Origin: Phyllobacterium zundukense
GTDB lineage: Bacteria; Pseudomonadota; Alphaproteobacteria; Rhizobiales; Rhizobiaceae
Direction: 5' to 3'
Length of the DNA stretch: 64,000 bases
NCBI RefSeq assembly: GCF_025452195.1
Contig: NZ_CP104970.1
Span: 434,001 to 498,000, forward strand
Within the stretch, counting starts at the first letter, position 1. Each line of letters begins with the position of its first letter. The notes below the pieces were generated by a model that saw only the letters and a list, made by a program, of their open reading frames with translations, searched no databases and was not told where the DNA came from. Below are positions 35,215 through 44,266 of this stretch, in pieces. A program made the position numbers and the translations under genes.

Positions 35215-35885
35215 TCACTTGACTGCGCCACCGGTCAGCCCTTCGACGAACCATTTTTGGGCAGAGAGGAAGGCAATGATGAGTGGTGCGACGACGATGG
35301 TTGATGCTGCCATCAGAGGACCGTAGTCGTTCCCGGCCTCCTCGTTCTTGAACGCCATGATCCCGAGCGGTGGCGGCATGAACGCCTGGTCACGGACCGC
35401 GATCAGAGGCCAGAACAGGCTGTTCCAGTGACCGACGACAGAGAAGATGCCGAAGGCGATGATCGCCGGAAGCGCGCCTGTGGCGGTGCGCATCACGTCC
35501 TTCTCGATCTCCGCGGCCACCGTCTTCGTTCCCGGCAGGAAATGCCCGATCAGCGGCAGCCGTTGCCAGCCGGACAACCGCCGCATCCTGAGAGGCACGC
35601 TCATGTTGTGCATCGTCATGTGCGGACAGAGCGCGTAGGACTGGAACACCATCACCACATCGCGCCGCTTCGGCGCACGCCGTCGACGACACGATCGCCG
35701 ATTGTCACGGAGCCGCCCGTCTGTACCTCGGGCCCGGCGAGGACCTGAGCAGCGTTCGACTTTCCGCAGCCCGACGGTCCGAGCAGTGCCAGCAACTCTC
35801 CGTCGGCAATCCCAAGCGAGACGTCGCGGAGCACGGTTGTTGTGCCGAAGGTCTTTTCTATTTTTTCGATGGTTATGGCCGCCAT
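35215..35885 (-). pseudogene. deletion fusion of ugpC 5' part and ugpE 3' part
   Basis: The start (MAAITIEKIEKTFGTTTVLR, Walker A GPSGCGKSN) matches the intact UgpC at 49590. A frameshift follows, then VFQSYALCPHMT and the RMRRLSGWQRLPLIGHF segment. Within codons after DVMRTATG it becomes the C-terminal 85 residues of the permease UgpE (LPAIIAFGIFSVVGHWNSLF to GLTGGAVK). About 2 kb that would encode the rest of UgpC, all of UgpA and most of UgpE is gone. The Walker A Ser/Thr context is also changed. It cannot form a transporter. Confidence 0.85.
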
Positions 35886-35942
35886 TTTGCGGTACCTCGC
35901 TTGTCGGTGAGCCGTCGGATGCCTGCGTCGCTCGATGTCCTG

Positions 35943-36050
35943 GATGGGCGAGACCATTGAAACATCGTGCTACAAATTGATGACATATATCGAATAAACC
36001 GATGCCAGTGGCGCGATTCTGGATGGATCACCGGATTATCTGCGGAGAGA
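35943..36050. repeat. fossil copy 2 of the ugpC/LysR divergent promoter
   Basis: Near-identical to the functional-looking copy before the intact ugpC. It includes GAGACCATTGAAAC, GATGACATATATCG, the ATCG-AATAAAC-CGAT dyad at 35989-36003, and GGATGGATCACCGGATTATC. It separates the ugpC remnant from a LysR 5' remnant. Confidence 0.8.
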
Positions 36051-36145
36051 CAGAGGATCCTTCACTCAAGGCGGTGCCGGCCTTCGTGCAGGTCGCACGA
36101 GACACAGCGTCACGCGGGCTTCGAAATCCCTCCGCAACACCCACA
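36041..36145 (+). pseudogene. LysR-family regulator 5' remnant (copy 2)
   Basis: About 100 bases match the start of the LysR gene at 56128 (CCTTCGTGCAGGTCGCACGA and CAGCGTCACGCGGGCTTCGA) before joining sequence from the end of a receptor pseudogene on the other strand. Only part of the helix-turn-helix coding region survives. Confidence 0.75.
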
Positions 36146-37052
36146 GTTCGCATCCGCGTTGCGGTGAACAGGAGCGAATCGGCGGCGCGAACCGCGAACC
36201 GCCCGCCCGCCTGTTGCTCCATCGATGCCAGCAGCGCACTCGACGTAGCAAGAATGCCGAGGTTGCCGCTTGCGAACAACTGGCGTGCCTGCTTCCGCGT
36301 CATGTTCACTCTACCTTGCCCGGTCTCGCCAAAGCTACGGAGGACTTCCAACGACTGGAGCCCTTTCGCGTCGTTGAAACCGACCATCTTTTCATCCGGC
36401 GTCATCGGATGACCGCCGAGGCTGTTCAAAAGAGCGAGGTACATATAGTTGCCGGTGTTGTCCCACTCGTAGAAGGCCCCAACCGTATTCGGCGTCTGTT
36501 TGTCTATCTTCTTACCGAGCGCGAGGACCGAATCCCACGTCGTCGGCAAATGATCCGGATCGCCGCCCGCCTTCTTCACGAGATCGGCGTTAAATGCGAG
36601 GATCGGGGTGGTAACTCCGATCGGCATGCCGAGCACGTGTCCATTGAATCGTCCGACATCAAGAGCGGACTCCGATACGCCGATATTAGCCCATTCCGGA
36701 TCCTCCTTCATAAGTGGATCCATGTCACAGGCCAGCCCTCGCTCCGAGAAAAAGCGAAGTCTGTTGTTGTCGACGAAGATGACGTCCGGTGCCTGTCCAA
36801 TCGCCGCGTCGCGGACTGCCTGGAGGATTACTTCCTCGTTGTTCAATGGCACCGTCCTCAACGACAGGGTTGAGCCGGGGTTGTTCTCTTCGAAGCCGGC
36901 CTTCAGATCGGTGAACAGCGATGTGTAAGAGGAAGAATACGGTGCGACGTCCAACCGCCGGTCCTGAGCCGCGGCATCGACCGATGAAGCAGGGCAAGAA
37001 CTGGAGACGCAGCCAAGGCTGCAATCGCAAACAGTTTTGATTTGAATGACAT
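36146..37052 (-). pseudogene. UgpB-like receptor 5, frameshifted and 3'-truncated
   Basis: The signal peptide MSFKSKLFAIAALAASPVLAL reads in one frame, then shifts. The mature part (LDVAPYSSSYTSLFTDLKAG, PDVIFVDNN, LPTTWDSVLALGKK, KQARQLFASGNLGIL) continues in another frame to GRFAV. The C-terminal 150 or so residues are missing, replaced by a junction with a LysR remnant. Two independent lesions indicate an inactive gene. The retained core is similar enough to the intact receptors to be a member of the same duplicated family. Confidence 0.8.
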
Positions 37053-37247
37053 GTTATGCTCCGTAGATGATGGATAAACGTGTTGCCTGGATTCAGTCGC
37101 AACGTCATGAGCATCAAGGGCTTCGCATCGCATTCTTCGATGATTCGACCAGCATACGTCGCTCGTTAACTCGTGTACTGACAGCGTCCAACGGGTTTCA
37201 TCCGCAGTCGATCCATCGGATGGAAATGTTACAGAAAAATAACAACC

Positions 37248-37262
37248 ATCGAATTATGCGAT
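37248..37262. promoter_or_regulatory. ATCG-N7-CGAT dyad (candidate LysR operator), degenerate context
   Basis: ATCGAATTATGCGAT differs by one base from the box before the intact LysR gene at 56060. It lies about 195 bases upstream of the receptor 5 pseudogene on the minus strand, between two pseudogenes, so it is probably a relic of a lost promoter. Confidence 0.5.
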
Positions 37263-37722
37263 GTAAAGCGACGCAATTTGGATAGCGGGATTTGAAACAA
37301 ACAAGGCAGCCGTATGGAATTATTGGAGCTGACGTGCTCTAGCAGTTTCGGTACAACGCGCGATGCAATCGCGGGATTTCCTGCCGACGGCCCGGTCACT
37401 TCGCACCCGGATGGAATCGTGCCCTTATCGTTCGAGATTGGGAACGGAACTATCGGAATGGAAAAGCGTCCTGCTGCCTGCTTATCGAGGAATTGAGCGT
37501 ACTGCTTGCTGGACGGCGGAGCGAGAACGCCTAGATTGCCGTCGCAAACAACGGACGTACTGGTTTGCAAGTCATATTCACTCTGGCCTGGTCGGTATAG
37601 CCCCTGGGTGCACAGGCGACGCGAGCGAGATGCGAGCTACCTGGAATGAACACAACCATTGGCTTTGCACGGTCACCTGAGCGGGAATAGACGAGGAGTT
37701 CGTGCACTTCGGATTGCATGAG
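37263..37722 (-). pseudogene. fused remnants of an alpha/beta hydrolase start and a UgpB-like receptor
   Basis: On the minus strand the 5' part reads AKPMVVFIPGSSHLARVACA, matching QPLVIFLPGGAHLARIAYG of the hydrolase at 21059-22162. It then joins, at about 37600, ARVNMTCKPVRPLFATAI and after a frameshift KQAAGRFSIPIVPFPISNDK, which match the middle of the UgpB-like receptors. It is thus two broken genes of the module joined by a deletion. No promoter or intact frame is left. Confidence 0.75.
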
Positions 37723-37850
37723 CCTTTCGTTGTTGAATAGAATGTTGCCGCGTTTGTCATGAATCAGTCAGACCGTAGTAACACATCAGTTAAGTTAGAG
37801 GATGGGTCAATCTCCACCATAGTAATCAAGGTCGACCAAGTTGACCGCGA

Positions 37851-39146
37851 TTAGCCGGCCGCGATCAGGTCGCGGACGGTCTTAGCCATTGCTGCCAAAG
37901 CCTCTTCAGGCTCCCGCTGCAGCGTGAGAACGGCACGCGCCTGTTCTTGGATTTCTTTATCAATGCGGAGCGAGTTGGGTCCAGGGAAGGCTTCCCATCC
38001 CGTCAGATATGGCAGCATGGATGCTGCAGTCTCATACTGCGGCTTCTCCTTGTAATAGTTGCCAAGTAGGTGAGGGTCTGTTAGGGCCTTCGAATTGACC
38101 GGAACATAGGCACTGTTCTTCGCCAGTATTGTCTGGCTTTCCGGATTCGACGCGAATTTCACATACTCCCAAGCCAGCTTCTGCTTTTCTAGATCTTTCG
38201 TCATGATCGTAGCGGCATTTCCAGCTGAGGGCAGGCTGGCGTGGTTGCCAGCTGGCAGCGGAATGGCGGCTGTCGCAATGGAAAACCGGTCTCCTGCTTG
38301 CTTCAGATAGTTTGTCAATCCTGACGAGCTATCGACGAGGATGCCCAAAGTCCCAGCGGCAAAAGCCTGCCGAGCTGCCGGTGAGCCGAGGTCATTGCCG
38401 CCTCTCGACTGACCGATCTTCTTAAGAACCTGCAAGGCGCGGAGCCCCTCTGGCGAGTCGAAAAGGACCTCTTTCCTGTCTTCGCTGAGGATCCTAGTAC
38501 CCATACTGCACATGAGATCGAACAGGAAGACATTGCCGGTCGCTTGGTACTGGAAGTGCATTCCACCCGAGGAAGCATTGATCTTCGAGGCCAGGTCGAC
38601 GATTCCGGACCAATCAGAAGGGAATGTTCCTGCGGCCTGTCCAGCTTGCCGCACCAGATCATCGTTGTAATAACAGATCAGGGTCGACAGCGCGAATGGG
38701 AGCCCCCAGACCTTGCCGTCCGCACGACCGATGTCCTTCAGTCCTTCCGAGTAACCCAGTGCTTCCCAGGAATGTTCTGCGCTGATCAAGGGATCAAGAT
38801 CTGCCAGAAGTCCTCGCCGGGCAAGCAGTCCCACGTTGTTCAAACCGTGAAAGGCGATATCCGGGGCATTCCCGGTCATGCCGTCGCGAAGACTCTGAGC
38901 CAGAGCTTCATCATAAGTCGGGACAATGTTGAACTTGACTTGGGTGCCGGGGTTCTTTTCGACGAAAGCGGCAGCAATCTGTTCGTGAATGTGCTTAACC
39001 AACGCAGGGTCGGTATAAAGAATGGTGAGCTGGGTTGGATTGGCTGCCTTCGCATATTTGCCGATGCCGAAGGCCAAGGTACCAGCTGCACTCGCCGATA
39101 GAACCTGCCTGCGAGTTAGAGACTTGCTAGGTTTTTGTGAGATCAT
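37851..39146 (-). CDS. UgpB-like ABC substrate-binding protein (receptor 6)
   Basis: A 431-residue receptor whose leader, KSLTRRQVLSASAAGTLAFG, has a twin-arginine motif, so it may be exported folded by Tat, unlike most of its relatives. Mature-region motifs: PDIAFHGLN, FPSDWSGIVDLASK, AARQAFAAGTLGILV, SAGNAATIMTKD, GNYYKEKP, GWEAFPGPNS and LQREPEEAL. It ends a unit with alanine racemase and a metallophosphoesterase upstream. The ligand is unknown. Confidence 0.85.
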   Translation of the reverse strand: MISQKPSKSLTRRQVLSASAAGTLAFGIGKYAKAANPTQLTILYTDPALVKHIHEQIAAAFVEKNPGTQVKFNIVPTYDEALAQSLRDGMTGNAPDIAFHGLNNVGLLARRGLLADLDPLISAEHSWEALGYSEGLKDIGRADGKVWGLPFALSTLICYYNDDLVRQAGQAAGTFPSDWSGIVDLASKINASSGGMHFQYQATGNVFLFDLMCSMGTRILSEDRKEVLFDSPEGLRALQVLKKIGQSRGGNDLGSPAARQAFAAGTLGILVDSSSGLTNYLKQAGDRFSIATAAIPLPAGNHASLPSAGNAATIMTKDLEKQKLAWEYVKFASNPESQTILAKNSAYVPVNSKALTDPHLLGNYYKEKPQYETAASMLPYLTGWEAFPGPNSLRIDKEIQEQARAVLTLQREPEEALAAMAKTVRDLIAAG

Positions 39147-39177
39147 TTTTCGTATCTCCTTAGTGTTGGGGTTGTTT

Positions 39178-39996
39178 TCAGGAAGAAGGGCCGCCGCTAG
39201 GCTCCCGAATTGAGCGACCGCTGTGCGCGATTATCGGATAGGGATTCAGGATGTCGTGGAAGTGAAGTACGCTTTCCCCGCCGTTGATCAGCAGAATTCC
39301 TTTTTGCGCAGGTCCATTGCGATAGTTTGGCTTACCCGGGAGCAGTTCGAAGTCGTTTTCGTTCACTAGACCTTGCAGTGTGGTCCAAGTGACTCCGTTC
39401 CAATGGCCGGAAGCTGCTCGGTGCGTGTGGCCGATGAAAATATGCCGCACATTGCCGGCCGCGTGAATCGTGTTCAGGAGCGCATCCGAATGTTCCACTT
39501 TGGAATGATCGATGAAGAAGCCGGTTCGAAATGGCGGATGGTGCATGAAAATGTAAGCTGATTTGTCCGGCGCAGATGTTAGCTTGGAATTGAGCCACTG
39601 CAATTTCTCCGGCCCGTAATCTCCCGAGTTGGATCCGGGATTGTGGGTGTCGAGAAACAGAAGCAGGGCATTGTCGGTTTCGAGCGCACTTTGAACAAAA
39701 CCGTTCGCATCTGCCGAGGCGACCGGCACGCTTTCGAGGAACACGCCACGGTCGTCGTGATTGCCGATCAGGAATTGAACCGGCATTTTCAAGCAATCGA
39801 AGTGACTAAAAAACAATCGATAGGCTTCCCCGCTGGGTCTGTCGACCAGGTCACCCATGACGACGCAAACATCAGCATCCCCCGCTAGTCGGTTGATTTC
39901 TTTCACGCAGGTTTGCAAGCGATCGTTGCTATCGATACCTTGAACGGCCTCGCCAGGAACTATGAAATGGGTATCCGAAACAACAACGACTTTCAC
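39178..39996 (-). CDS. calcineurin-like metallophosphoesterase (class III, CpdA/GpdQ-like)
   Basis: A 272-residue cytosolic enzyme with the complete dinuclear metal motif set: SDTHF (DxH), GDLVD, GNHDD, MHHPPF and GHTHRAAS. Such enzymes hydrolyse cyclic nucleotides, glycerophosphodiesters or other phosphodiesters. It lies 31 bases upstream of receptor 6 and 63 bases behind alanine racemase. In an array of glycerol-phosphate-type receptors, a glycerophosphodiesterase-like (GpdQ) role is attractive; cAMP phosphodiesterase is the other reading. Confidence 0.85.
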   Translation of the reverse strand: MKVVVVSDTHFIVPGEAVQGIDSNDRLQTCVKEINRLAGDADVCVVMGDLVDRPSGEAYRLFFSHFDCLKMPVQFLIGNHDDRGVFLESVPVASADANGFVQSALETDNALLLFLDTHNPGSNSGDYGPEKLQWLNSKLTSAPDKSAYIFMHHPPFRTGFFIDHSKVEHSDALLNTIHAAGNVRHIFIGHTHRAASGHWNGVTWTTLQGLVNENDFELLPGKPNYRNGPAQKGILLINGGESVLHFHDILNPYPIIAHSGRSIREPSGGPSS

Positions 39997-40059
39997 GGTT
40001 TTCTCCTAGACCTTGGGTTCATTGCTACGGGAGCAATGCCTACTTCGCCTTGCCGCTCG

Positions 40060-41232
40060 TCACTTGGTGATGAGCAGAGGCATCCGTCCTCGCATCATCA
40101 GCAGAACGTCGTTCATGCTCGTATCCTGCCAGCGTGCGAGGTCTGCGAGCGTGATTTCCTCCGTTTCACTACGACCGAGGATGATCACTTCGTCTCCTGC
40201 TTTCGGGTCCGACACAGACGAAAGGTCGAGAACCGCCTGTTCAGAGGAAATGGAAAGAACAGGAACCTTGACGCCCTTAACGATCATGCAAGCGGTCTGC
40301 CCTGGGCGCGGCGCCCGGTTTCCGTCCTTTCGTCCGAAGGGAATAACACCTGTTGCGCCAGTCACCTGATGGGCGAAGCGGCTGAACACTCCCGGGGTTT
40401 TGTCAGCTGCGTCCGGAGAGACGTGGATGAGATGTGAGCGAATACTTACAAGAATGGACTTGAAATCTGAGAAATCGACAACACCGTCTGCCAATGACGG
40501 CTTTCCATAGAGGATGCTTCCTGGGGCAACGGCGTTGCACTTGTCTTTAATGCCGTACAACACGCCGGAACTGGAACGAGCTTGTGTAACTGGCACCGAC
40601 AGGCCTTTCTTTCGCAGACGCTCGATGAGCTCATCGAACAACGTTGTCCGCTCCTGCGCCCAGCATGCGCCCTCTGCATTGCTGAACGGCAAATGCGTGT
40701 AGATGCCTTCAATCACGATATTCTGCATCCGCGCGACACGGAGTATCGCCTGCTCGGCTCTCCAAATTGGAAATCCGAGCCTGCCCCAACCGGCGTCCAC
40801 CTTGATATACACGCGGCTCGGGCGGCTCGCGTAAGATGAAACTGCTTCCGCGATCTCGAAATTATGAACCGTCGGCATCACATCGAGGGCGAGATAACTG
40901 GGAATGCCGGCTGGCAACGTGCTGCCGAATACAACGACGCCGATGTCGGCAAGCCCCGCCCCACGAACAGCTCTCGCGTCCTCGTATGACCCGCAAGAAA
41001 TTGTCTCAGCTCCGAGGCTCACCAAGCGACGCGCGATTTCGGAAACTCCCAGCCCATAAGCCGCGCTCTTGACGGAAGGGTGAATTCGCACATCTGGGCC
41101 CAAGATCTTCCGCAGCGAGTGGAAATTATGATCCAATGCACCGAGATCAATCTCCATCCAGTTGGGGCGGGTGGGATCGATTTGGGACACTACTTGAGGT
41201 GTTCCGACGAGCTCAGTCCTTGTTGTTTCCAT
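40060..41232 (-). CDS. alanine racemase, fold type III PLP enzyme
   Basis: A 390-residue protein starting METTRTELVGTPQ. The N-terminal barrel shows WMEIDLGALDHNFHSLRK and the PLP lysine segment IHPSVKSAAYGLGVSE. Later come the VYIKVDAGWGRLGF, ARSSSGVLYGI, GSILYGKPS and C-terminal beta-domain PVLSISSEQAVLDLS regions. It interconverts L- and D-alanine or a related amino acid. The usual AYGHG is AYGLG here, so the preferred substrate could differ. Setting it in a transport array rather than next to cell-wall genes suggests a catabolic racemase. Confidence 0.82.
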   Translation of the reverse strand: METTRTELVGTPQVVSQIDPTRPNWMEIDLGALDHNFHSLRKILGPDVRIHPSVKSAAYGLGVSEIARRLVSLGAETISCGSYEDARAVRGAGLADIGVVVFGSTLPAGIPSYLALDVMPTVHNFEIAEAVSSYASRPSRVYIKVDAGWGRLGFPIWRAEQAILRVARMQNIVIEGIYTHLPFSNAEGACWAQERTTLFDELIERLRKKGLSVPVTQARSSSGVLYGIKDKCNAVAPGSILYGKPSLADGVVDFSDFKSILVSIRSHLIHVSPDAADKTPGVFSRFAHQVTGATGVIPFGRKDGNRAPRPGQTACMIVKGVKVPVLSISSEQAVLDLSSVSDPKAGDEVIILGRSETEEITLADLARWQDTSMNDVLLMMRGRMPLLITK

Positions 41233-41445
41233 TTCGGCTGTCCTAATTCTTTTTTCGACTTCATTCTTAGATTGACGGTTTCAACGCTTTTGAACTGCAT
41301 CCAGTTGGGTCCCTAAACGAATTGGCTTCTCTCGGTAGAACTCATGGGAGCACTCTTTTTGTTCGCTCGGGAGAAGGAACTGCGGGGAACACCGGACGGC
41401 TCCGCGAGATCATGAGCCGTTCCATGTCCATTCAATCGAGCCAAT

Positions 41446-41716
41446 CACTTCACCGCTCCTCCGGTCAGTCCTTCGACGAACCAACGTTGAGCGGAGAGGA
41501 AAGCGATGATGAGGGGGCGACGACGAGGGCGGAGGCGGCCATGAGGGGGCCGTAGTCGTTGCCGGCCTCTTCGTTCTTGAACGCCATTATCCCGAGCGGC
41601 GGCGGCATGAGAGCCTGGCCACGGACCGCGATCAGCGGCCAGAACAGGCTGTTCCAGTGGCCAACGACCGAGAGGATTCCAAAGGCGATGATCGCCGGAA
41701 GCGCCATTGGCGCCAT
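41446..41716 (-). pseudogene. 3' remnant of a ugpE-type permease
   Basis: The segment MALPAIIAFGILSVVGHWNS through FKNEEAGNDYGPLMAAS matches the last 90 residues of the intact UgpE. A one-base loss in the G-rich stretch near 41515 shifts the frame, but the normal ending (EGLTGGAVK) is still legible. Only the last membrane segments remain. It stands upstream of alanine racemase, marking the edge of another module copy. Confidence 0.82.
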
Positions 41717-41800
41717 GTCAAACTCCCGCTTCAGCGTTGGCGCAAACGTTGCAAAAACAGCAACCGATACGAGCGGCCACGTTCTGTTGATGTCATTCTG

Positions 41801-42886
41801 TTAGGCACGGATGGATTCCCTCACTATAGTAAGGGCCTCCTCCAACTGCCCAACGGTCTCCGGAGAGCCGACACATATCCGCAACGCCCGAGGCGCAGAA
41901 TTTGGCTGTACCGCGTAGATACCAACTGAGCGGGTGACGACATGTTTTTGTCGAATAGCTTCGACAACGGCGTCATCACCTCGCGGATCTGACAGTGGAA
42001 GCCAGACAAAGAGACTTGCGGGGTCGGAACGAATGTCGTCATCGACGAACACGCGAGCTGCGCATTCCTGGCGAAGGGCAAGTTCGGCACGGACCGCTGC
42101 GAATATCCTTTCGGCGGCTCCGCCGTTAATCCAGCGCGTGGCGACTTCCGCCATCAGCGGCGCGGGATGCCAGCTCGACAACGCTCTAAACCGCGAGACG
42201 AAACGTTGAGCGTCCTCTGCGCTTGGCGCCACAATATAACCGGTCCTCACGCCAGAGCCAACGCATTTTGCCAAACCACTTGCAAGCCAGGTGATGTCAG
42301 GAGCAAGTGATGCAATTGCGAAAGGTCCCTCACTCTTGAAACGGCCGCAGATGTCATCTTCGACCACCGTGACCCCAAATCCGCGGGCAATTTCAGCGAT
42401 TTCCCGGCGCCTCTGTTCCGACATCGTTTGAGTTGTCGGATTGTTGAGCGTCGGAACCGTAAAAAGCACTTTTGGCGCCTCCCGCTCGCATTGCTCCTGG
42501 AAAGCGGCAGGGACTATGCCCTGAGGATCGCATTCCAAGCCGACGTGGCGTAGCCCCAGAATTTCCGGAATGGACCAGATCCCCAGGCTGCTGAGCTCTT
42601 CAGTGGCTACCAGGTCGCCAGCTGAGAGCAAGTGCGAAAGCAGGCTGAGCACGGCAGATTTGGTTCCATTGGTGACAATAACTCTATCGTCCGACAGTTC
42701 GCTTTCGAAACGGGGTGCCAGCCATTTGGCGCCAGCTTTGCGGTCCTCAACCGTGCCGGCATATCGATGGCCTTTCAGAAGATAATCAACTTTCCCTTCA
42801 GCCACTATTTCCATAAGGGTGCGTGCGAGCTCGTTGCCTGCGAATGTTGGCAGCGGCGCTTTTGCTAGAGTAAGGTCGAGGACCAT
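41801..42886 (-). CDS. MocR-like PLP aminotransferase without DNA-binding domain (copy 4)
   Basis: A 361-residue enzyme starting MVLDLTLAKAPLPT. The PLP lysine is in SGLAKCVGSGVRTGY, the cofactor motif is NNPTTQTMS, and the PLP Asp is in VVEDDICGRF. The Tyr expected after that Asp is Cys, so cofactor chemistry may differ, as in copy 1. It lies 29 bases behind receptor 7 (frameshifted) and ends the unit that starts at ugpC. Confidence 0.8.
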   Translation of the reverse strand: MVLDLTLAKAPLPTFAGNELARTLMEIVAEGKVDYLLKGHRYAGTVEDRKAGAKWLAPRFESELSDDRVIVTNGTKSAVLSLLSHLLSAGDLVATEELSSLGIWSIPEILGLRHVGLECDPQGIVPAAFQEQCEREAPKVLFTVPTLNNPTTQTMSEQRRREIAEIARGFGVTVVEDDICGRFKSEGPFAIASLAPDITWLASGLAKCVGSGVRTGYIVAPSAEDAQRFVSRFRALSSWHPAPLMAEVATRWINGGAAERIFAAVRAELALRQECAARVFVDDDIRSDPASLFVWLPLSDPRGDDAVVEAIRQKHVVTRSVGIYAVQPNSAPRALRICVGSPETVGQLEEALTIVRESIRA

Positions 42887-42915
42887 TGCGGGTTCTTTCC
42901 TTTAGGTGTCCGGGA

Positions 42916-44174
42916 TTATTGCTTGATCATGCCGCGGACATCCTTGGCGAGGTCCGAGAGCGCTTCATCGGGCTTGACCTTGAGGGTGATGACCTGCTGC
43001 ATGTGGTTGCGCACGGCGTCGACGGCCTTCACCGCATTCGCGCCGGGGAAGGAATCCCATCTGACAATCCGCGGCAATACTGACGGTGTGATCTGATAGG
43101 CAGGCTTATCCTTGTAGATCGTGTTTTGCAGTGTAGCGAGCGCTGCATCATTGACCGGTGCGTATCCCGACGCGGTCGCCATCTGCATCTGGCCTTCTTC
43201 CGCCACGACGAATTTCAGAAATTTCCAAGCCGCGTCCTGCTTTGATTGATCCTTCGCCAGCATGACAACAGCTTTGCCGCCCACGGGGAGCTTGCCATCG
43301 GCACTTGCGATCGGAATGGACTTGGCAACAACCGGAAATTTGGGTCCCACCTGGTCAAGTATGCGTCTCGTGTTCACGCTCGACCTCATGAGTATGCCGA
43401 GCGAGCCGGAGGCGAAGGCCTGTGCGGCCTGGTTCGACTGCATCTCGATGTGCCCGGACTCCCCAATATCGCGGAGCAGTTCGAATGCCTTACGGCCAGC
43501 GGGTCCATCGAAGGCAACATCGTCGCGGTCAGGCGTGAGAAGCTGCCCCCCTCTCCGAGGACCAATAACGCGAAGGACTGGCCGCCGCTCACGTTATAGT
43601 AATCGAAGTACATGCCGGACGGATGGCCCTCCAGCGCGGTGATGGCTTTGGAGATCTTTAGTATGGAATCCCAGTCTGCTGGAATGTTGTTGGGATCAAA
43701 GCCGGCCTTCTGAACCAGATCGGCGTTGAAGTAGAAGACCGGCGAAGAGACGCCGAAAGGCAGTCCGACGACATGCCCGCGGTAGGATGCCAGATCGATC
43801 ATCTTCGGCTGGATAGCAAGAGATTTGAACGAGGCGTCGCGGGCGATGAAATCGTCCAAGTTCGTGTTTAATCCGTTCTCGGAGAAGACGCCGAGAGCCT
43901 GGAAGCCGGGGAAAGCGACGTCCGGGATATCTCCGACGATCTTGCCGCGCAGGAGGGCCTGGATCATCTCCTCGTCATTGGCGACGGTTTCGATCGCCAC
44001 CGAAATATCGGGGTTCGCTTCCATGAATTTCTTAGCGACGGCCGTATAGATTTCAGCAGGTTGGCCACTAATAATTCTGAGTTTCATTTGATCGGCGTGA
44101 ACCTCGGAGCCATAGAGTACCGAAAGTAACGCCATAGTGACTTTCAACGTGTTCTTCACATTCTGAAGATGCAT
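42916..44174 (-). pseudogene. UgpB-like receptor 7, single-base frameshift
   Basis: The N-terminal frame (signal peptide ending EVHADQ, then PDVAFPGFQ, IPADWDSILKISK and the SGMYFDYYN segment) runs to GGQSFALLVLG. It shifts within a C6 run (G6 on the coding strand) at 43546-43551. Reading on in the next frame gives QLLTPDRDDVAFDGPAGRK, then NQAAQAFASGSLGILMRSS through LKVKPDEAL to the normal end. Apart from this base the gene is complete (about 415 residues). It may be a recent loss, a slippage switch or a sequencing error. Confidence 0.82.
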
Positions 44175-44266
44175 TGAGGATCTCCTTTCGAGTTGTTACC
44201 GTAAAATTCAGCCAAGGATTAACAAGGTTAAATGCGGATCCGGCTGGCTGATAGATCGCTACACCA

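Noticed and set aside
19911..42886. Calling the four MocR-like proteins transcription regulators
   Set aside because: None has an N-terminal winged helix; all begin directly at the aminotransferase fold.
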